This document shows, piece by piece, positions 60,019 to 64,000 of a stretch of 64,000 bases of DNA. Within the stretch, counting starts at the first letter, position 1. Each line of letters starts with the position of its first letter. The DNA is from Sulfitobacter litoralis (GTDB taxonomy: Bacteria; Pseudomonadota; Alphaproteobacteria; Rhodobacterales; Rhodobacteraceae), in assembly GCF_900103185.1 (NCBI RefSeq), contig NZ_FNJD01000008.1, forward strand, positions 81,156-145,155, read 5' to 3'. The translations under genes were made by a program, and so were the position numbers. The notes under the pieces are model-generated. The model was given only the letters and a program-made list of their open reading frames with translations, was not told the origin of the DNA and did no database searches.

Positions 60019-61571
60019 TCAAACGTCGGTGAGCCACCAGCGTTCGATGGCCTTCCAGCCATCGAGATACCGGTTCGCCGCGACCTCGCCATGGGCGACA
60101 CGGTCGTTCCTGCCGTCGATGTAGTTGCCGAACATCGGGATAATCGCCCCGCCATCGTCGCGACAAAGCCGCTGCATATCGGCATACATCTCGGCCCGCC
60201 GGTTCTCGTCCAGCTCGGTCCGCGCCTGGATCAGCAACGTGTTGAATTCGTCGTTCTGCCACTTGGTCTCGTTCCACGCAGCACCAGCGCCATAGACAAG
60301 GCTGAACATCCAGTCAGCGGTCGGGCGCCCGTTCCAATACCCCATAAAGAAGGGTTCTTTCATCCAGACGTTGGACCAATACCCATCAGCTGGTCGGCTG
60401 TTGACCTCTAGGTTGATGCCCGCCTTGGACGCGCTTTGCTGGAACAATACGGCGGCATCAACCGCGCCGGAATAGGCCCCGTCAGAGGTGGCAAGCGTTA
60501 CATCCAAACTGTCGAGCCCGGCTTTCTTGAGGTGGAACTTGGCCTTGTCGGGATCATAGGTCCGCTGCTCTAGATCTGCCGCATGAAACCGCTGCGACGG
60601 TGCAATGGGGTGGTCATTGCCAAGGCTGCCATGGCCGCGCAGCACCTTATCCAGCATTTCCTGTCGGTTCACCGCATGTTTCAGGGCAAGACGCACGTTC
60701 ACATCCTCGAAAGGTGCCTTGCTACACTGCATTGCAATCGGAAAATGCGAGGTGCCGGTGACTTCGACCGTATGCACATTCGGACGGCGCTTGAGCATAT
60801 GGACGGTTTTTGTCGGCACGGCATTAATGATATCCACTTCGCCGGTGACCAACGCGTTCTGACGCGCGGTCGGGTCGTTTATGGTCAGAATTGTCACCTC
60901 ATCAAACCAGGCCCGATCGGATTTGAAATAGTCGTCGCGGCGTTTCAGACGCATGCGTACGCCGGGCTCGAACTCTTCCAACGTATAGCCGCCAGTGCCG
61001 ACACCCGACTGCCAGTCCAGCCCGCCTTCGCCGTTTTCCGGCATGATCCACATGTGGTAATCGGCGGTGACATATGGAAAATCGGCGTTGCCGCTGGTCA
61101 GCTCGAATACGACAACATTGTCACCGTCGGCCCGGATCTCTTTCACCTGCTTTAGCAGCTCTTTGGCACCGGATTTCGTATCCTCGCCACGGTGATGGTT
61201 AAACGACGCGATCACGTCCTTCGCGGTGACTTGCTTGCCGTTGGAAAAGTTCGTCTTGCGCAGGCGGAAAGTCCATGTCGCCGCATCGTCACTGGCTTCA
61301 TAGCTTTCGGCCAGTTCAGGCTGCGCCACGCCCGCAGCGTCGATCTCTAGCAGCGTGTTGCACACGGCAAGCATCCCAAGAGCAACCACCCCACCATAGG
61401 TCGTGGCCGGGTCGATCGTGTCAGACGTCGCCCCCCCGAACTGCCAACCCGCACACTGCCCCCACGCTTGGGCGCTGGCTGTGCAAAAGCCGCAGGCGCA
61501 AGCCCCAAGGCTAGGGCAGCAGCCGAACTTGTCCGCAGGAAACCGTGGCGGTCGAGGTTGGATAGGGTCAT
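60019..61571 (-). pseudogene. Dpp-type periplasmic binding protein with a frameshift at a G7 run
   Basis: Full open length would be about 517 aa. The first part (from 61571) is a Tat-like signal (DRHGFLRTSSAAALALGLAPAAFAQ) then RGGSVRVGSSGG; at a run of seven G on the minus strand (61437-61431) the natural frame shifts by -1, and the mature protein continues in the other frame to 60019 (TTYGGVVALGML, TWTFRLRKTNFSNGK, IINAVPTKTVHML). One missing G explains it. Reading on frame gives a signal-only stub. A polymerase or ribosome slip on the G7 could restore the product. It is a SBP_bac_5 family receptor, presumably for carnitine. Confidence 0.85.
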
Positions 61572-61621
61572 AGCAAATCTCCCTTGCTAGCGGCGTATTA
61601 ACGCCCGTTGTCGCGCCGGAT

Positions 61622-62515
61622 TTACCAGCGTTTTTTCAGGTTCAGCTTGCTGCGCACTTCGGCGGGGGTCAGCAGGTTAACGTTCATCGCCGACAGCATC
61701 GTCACGGCCCGTTCAACCAGATCACCGTTAGAGGCCTTCACCCCTTTGCTCAGCCAGATATTATCCTCTAGCCCGACGCGCACATTGCCCCCTGCAAGTA
61801 CAGCTTGGGCCGCGAATGGCAGTTGCATGCGCCCTATAGAGAACATCGAATAACACCAGCCTTCGGGCATGTTATTCACCATCGCCATGACTGAATTGAG
61901 GTCATTGGGCGCGCCGTAAGGGATGCCCATGCAAAGCTGCACCAGCACCGGATCGTCGATCAGCCCCTCTTGTACCAGCGTTTTGGCTAGCCAAAGGTGG
62001 CCCAGATCAAAGACCTCGATCTCCGGCTTCACGCCGGCCGCCTGAATGCGCTTGGCCATTGTACGCAGGGTGCCAGGTGTGTTGGTCATGACATAGTCAG
62101 CTTCGGCGAAATTCATCGTGCCGCAATCCAACGTGCAGATTTCCGGCAACAATTCCTCGACATGGACCAAACGTTCGGTCGCCCCGATCAACTCGGTTTC
62201 GCGCTCATTCAACGGCAAGGGCGCTTCGGCCGAGCCAAGGACGATATCACCGCCCATGCCAGCTGTCAGATTCAAGATCACATCGGTCCCGCTATCGCGG
62301 ACCCGCGCCACAACTTCGCGGTACAATGCGATGTCGCGCGATGGGGCACCGGTTTCAGGGTCACGCACGTGCACATGGGCCACCGCGGCGCCCGCATTGG
62401 CGGCTTCTACACAGGCGGCGGCGATCTCTGCCGGGGTTACGGGGATTTTGTCGCTTTTTGTGTGGCTCTGGCCTGAACCTGTCACCGCACAGGTGATGAA
62501 TGTATCCCAGTTCAC
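61622..62515 (-). CDS. cdhC: BKACE-family enzyme, dehydrocarnitine cleavage enzyme
   Basis: 297 aa from a GTG start; GGAGG lies 7 bp before it and the only ATG upstream lacks one. KCE/BKACE fold: NWDTFITCAVTGSGQ, AHVHVRDPETG (metal HVHVRD), LNLTAGMGG, CTLDCGTMNF, and LEDNIWLSKG near the end. In carnitine breakdown BKACE enzymes combine 3-dehydrocarnitine with acetyl-CoA to acetoacetate and betainyl-CoA. Next to a carnitine dehydrogenase this is the expected function. First gene of the minus-strand operon, 50 bp before the binding-protein start. Confidence 0.9.
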   Translation of the reverse strand: MNWDTFITCAVTGSGQSHTKSDKIPVTPAEIAAACVEAANAGAAVAHVHVRDPETGAPSRDIALYREVVARVRDSGTDVILNLTAGMGGDIVLGSAEAPLPLNERETELIGATERLVHVEELLPEICTLDCGTMNFAEADYVMTNTPGTLRTMAKRIQAAGVKPEIEVFDLGHLWLAKTLVQEGLIDDPVLVQLCMGIPYGAPNDLNSVMAMVNNMPEGWCYSMFSIGRMQLPFAAQAVLAGGNVRVGLEDNIWLSKGVKASNGDLVERAVTMLSAMNVNLLTPAEVRSKLNLKKRW

Positions 62516-62606
62516 GTTGTCGCCTCCGTTTGCGTGATGTCTTGTTGCGGCCACCTTAGAAAGGAACCAACTTTCCTATTGGCCTAAACTGCCATATTGC
62601 TTGCAT

Positions 62607-63560
62607 ATGTCGCCAATATACCCTTTCCGATTAGCTATTTTGCCCTTCGATGGCTTTTCAAACATGGTGCTCGCCAGCGCGGTAGGCCTTTACGCGCCGC
62701 TTGCGACATTTCGGGCAATCCGCTGTTTCGCTGGCAGGTGGCCACTGTTGGCGGGCGGCCGATCCGCAGTTCGTCGGGTATGCAGCTACGCCCGGATATC
62801 GCATTAGAAGCGCTTGATCGCGTTGATGCGCTTGTCATCGTGGCTGGATACGGCGTCAGAGAGCAGGCCGAGCCGCCGCAGGTTCGGGCCGCAGGTTCGG
62901 GCCGCAGCCCGTCGGGCAGATAGTCTGATTGGGCTTGATATGGGGGCGTGGGTCATGGCCGCCGCGGGCCTGCTACACGGGCGCCGTGCGACGGTGCATT
63001 GGTACGAGCTCGACGCATTTGCCGAAGCCTTTCTGGAGGTTGATGTCGTGGCCGACAGCTACGTCGTGGATCGGGATCGGCAAAGCGCTGGCAGTGCAAC
63101 CTCGGCCATGAGCTTGGCTCTTGATCTGATCCGTGATCGGGCCGGAGATGCGCTGGCGCATGATGTAAGCACGCTTTTCGTATATGATACGGCCGACGCA
63201 CGACGGGCGGAAAGCGGCGCACTGTCGCCCCGCCTTGGGCGGGCGGTGCGCTATATGTTGAAATATATAGAAGAGCCAGTCACCCTCAGGGAGGTCTCGC
63301 AGCATGCCGGGGTTTCACTTCGTTCGCTCGATCGCATGTTCCACCGCGAGCTCGGGGTTTCGGCCGGCCAATACTACCGCCGTCTGCGCCTGATCCAGTC
63401 CCGGAGCCTTGCACTAGAAACGAGTATGCCCACCCACGAGATCGCGACCCGGACCGGCTTTAGCTCCGCAGCCACACTGGCGCGCGCGTTCAAAATACAA
63501 TTTGGCAGCACGATCAGCGAAATACGGCGCCGGACGCGACCAGACAGCGGTTCCATTTAG
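62607..63560 (+). pseudogene. cdhR: Broken GlxA/AraC-family activator, CdhR-like
   Basis: Three frame segments give one regulator: SPIYPFRLAILPFDGFSNMV (frame of 62607) continues after a 1-nt loss near 62685 as PLRAACDISGNPLFRWQVATVGG, and after a 13-bp tandem duplication near 62879-62904 the frame returns with RRADSLIGLDMGAWVMAAAGLL. A DJ-1/PfpI-like domain is followed by a C-terminal AraC double HTH (YMLKYIEEPVTLREVSQHAG and EIATRTGFSSAATLARAFK). P. aeruginosa CdhR, which activates carnitine catabolism, has this form. It is divergent from the BKACE gene; as read the protein cannot be made. Confidence 0.85.
62876..62907 (+). repeat. 13-bp tandem duplication causing a frameshift
   Basis: Unit CCGCAGGTTCGGG occurs twice plus a partial third copy (CCGCAG). 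Removing one unit restores the frame QVRAAARRADS of the regulator. A single event, replication slippage, would explain it. Confidence 0.9.
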
Positions 63561-63742
63561 ACCGGTGCTTCTATTAGCGATGCGGAGTTATCTGATTGGC
63601 TGCGGTCGTGAGATCCGAATATGAATACGTAGATATAAATTAACATAACGTTCATTATCCGGTCTAGCGTTGTAGCGCGGGCACATTCTAAACTGGGTTG
63701 CGAAATTTCCCCTATCTTGCTGGAAAGCAAGGAGAATGAAAG

Positions 63743-64000
63743 ATGGCCCATACAGAGCTAAACCTGCGTGAACGGCGCACGATTGAAGATATGTTGAATG
63801 CTAAGATACCCGTACGAGAGATAGCAGCGGAGATCGGCAGGCATGTTTCGACGATTTATCGTGACATCAAGCGCAACCGCTATGCCGACGAAGACCTGCC
63901 GGAATTGAACGGATACTATGGTGTTGTTGCTCAACGCGCTGCGGTTCAAAGGCGTGCACGCCGTCAAAAATTGGTGCGCCTTGTCGGCCTGCGAAAGGCT
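63743..64000 (+). mobile_element. IS30-family transposase, 5' part
   Basis: At least 86 codons run off the right edge. MAHTELNLRERRTIEDMLNAKIPVREIAAEIGRHVSTIYRDIKRNR is the N-terminal helix-turn-helix of IS30 transposases (short: REIAAEIGRHVSTIYRDI). GGAG precedes the ATG. The left inverted repeat should lie in 63560-63735, which holds no other gene, but the end cannot be fixed without the right end. Confidence 0.88.

Overview
The window looks like a chromosomal segment of an aerobic, GC-rich alphaproteobacterium, most likely a marine Rhodobacterales (Roseobacter-group) species. This rests on the protein style: several Liv- and Dpp-type ABC importers, paired acyl-CoA dehydrogenases, IorB-type molybdoenzymes, a carnitine dehydrogenase-thioesterase fusion, and dense ATGA-overlapped operons. 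No rRNA, tRNA, CRISPR array or prophage was seen. Almost every gene belongs to uptake and catabolism of organic acids, aromatics or quaternary amines.

Layout. (1) 1-4601: the tail of a probable MFS exporter, then an RND efflux adaptor and pump. (2) 4765-8013: a periplasmic IorAB-type molybdenum hydroxylase with a dihaem cytochrome c, closed by a strong bidirectional terminator. (3) 8082-10587 (minus): a MaoC hydratase and two medium-chain reductases, divergent from (4) 10713-18490: a beta-oxidation operon (two acyl-CoA dehydrogenases, two SDRs, thiolase, histidine phosphatase, APH-like kinase) ending with an IclR regulator. (5) 18951-29228: a five-gene branched-chain-type ABC importer followed by an esterase, acetoacetate-CoA ligase, TesB thioesterase and amidohydrolase. 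(6) 29250-36364 (minus): a second CoA-thioester operon (acyl-CoA ligase, hydroxyacyl-CoA dehydrogenase, CaiD-like hydratase, acyl-CoA dehydrogenase, two SDRs, a VOC protein), possibly translated through a 15-residue leader ORF.

(7) 36696-45978 is the most interesting part. It is a compact cluster that resembles the upper, reductive half of nicotinate breakdown known from the anaerobe Eubacterium barkeri: a three-domain molybdenum hydroxylase (FAD subunit plus a fused [2Fe-2S]/Moco subunit), a 6-hydroxynicotinate reductase homologue and, divergently, an enamidase homologue. It adds a ferredoxin-NADP reductase, a UPF0280 protein with an ApbE-like GGDI signature (candidate flavin transferase for the reductase) and a tandem pair of 'amino acid synthesis' (DUF1185-type) proteins of unknown function. 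A 16-bp motif recurs before two of its genes. A MarR regulator ends the cluster and faces (8) 46579-52319: a Rieske oxygenase plus a second Liv-type importer, followed by a GMC oxidoreductase.

(9) 54124-63560 (mostly minus) is a carnitine-catabolism locus: BKACE (dehydrocarnitine cleavage), Dpp-type importer, carnitine dehydrogenase fused to a thioesterase, and an alpha/beta hydrolase. Its solute-binding protein is frameshifted at a G7 run, and its divergent CdhR-like activator is broken by a 1-nt deletion and a 13-bp tandem duplication. An IS30-family transposase begins at the right edge. The locus therefore looks as if it is being lost, or carries sequence errors that need checking.
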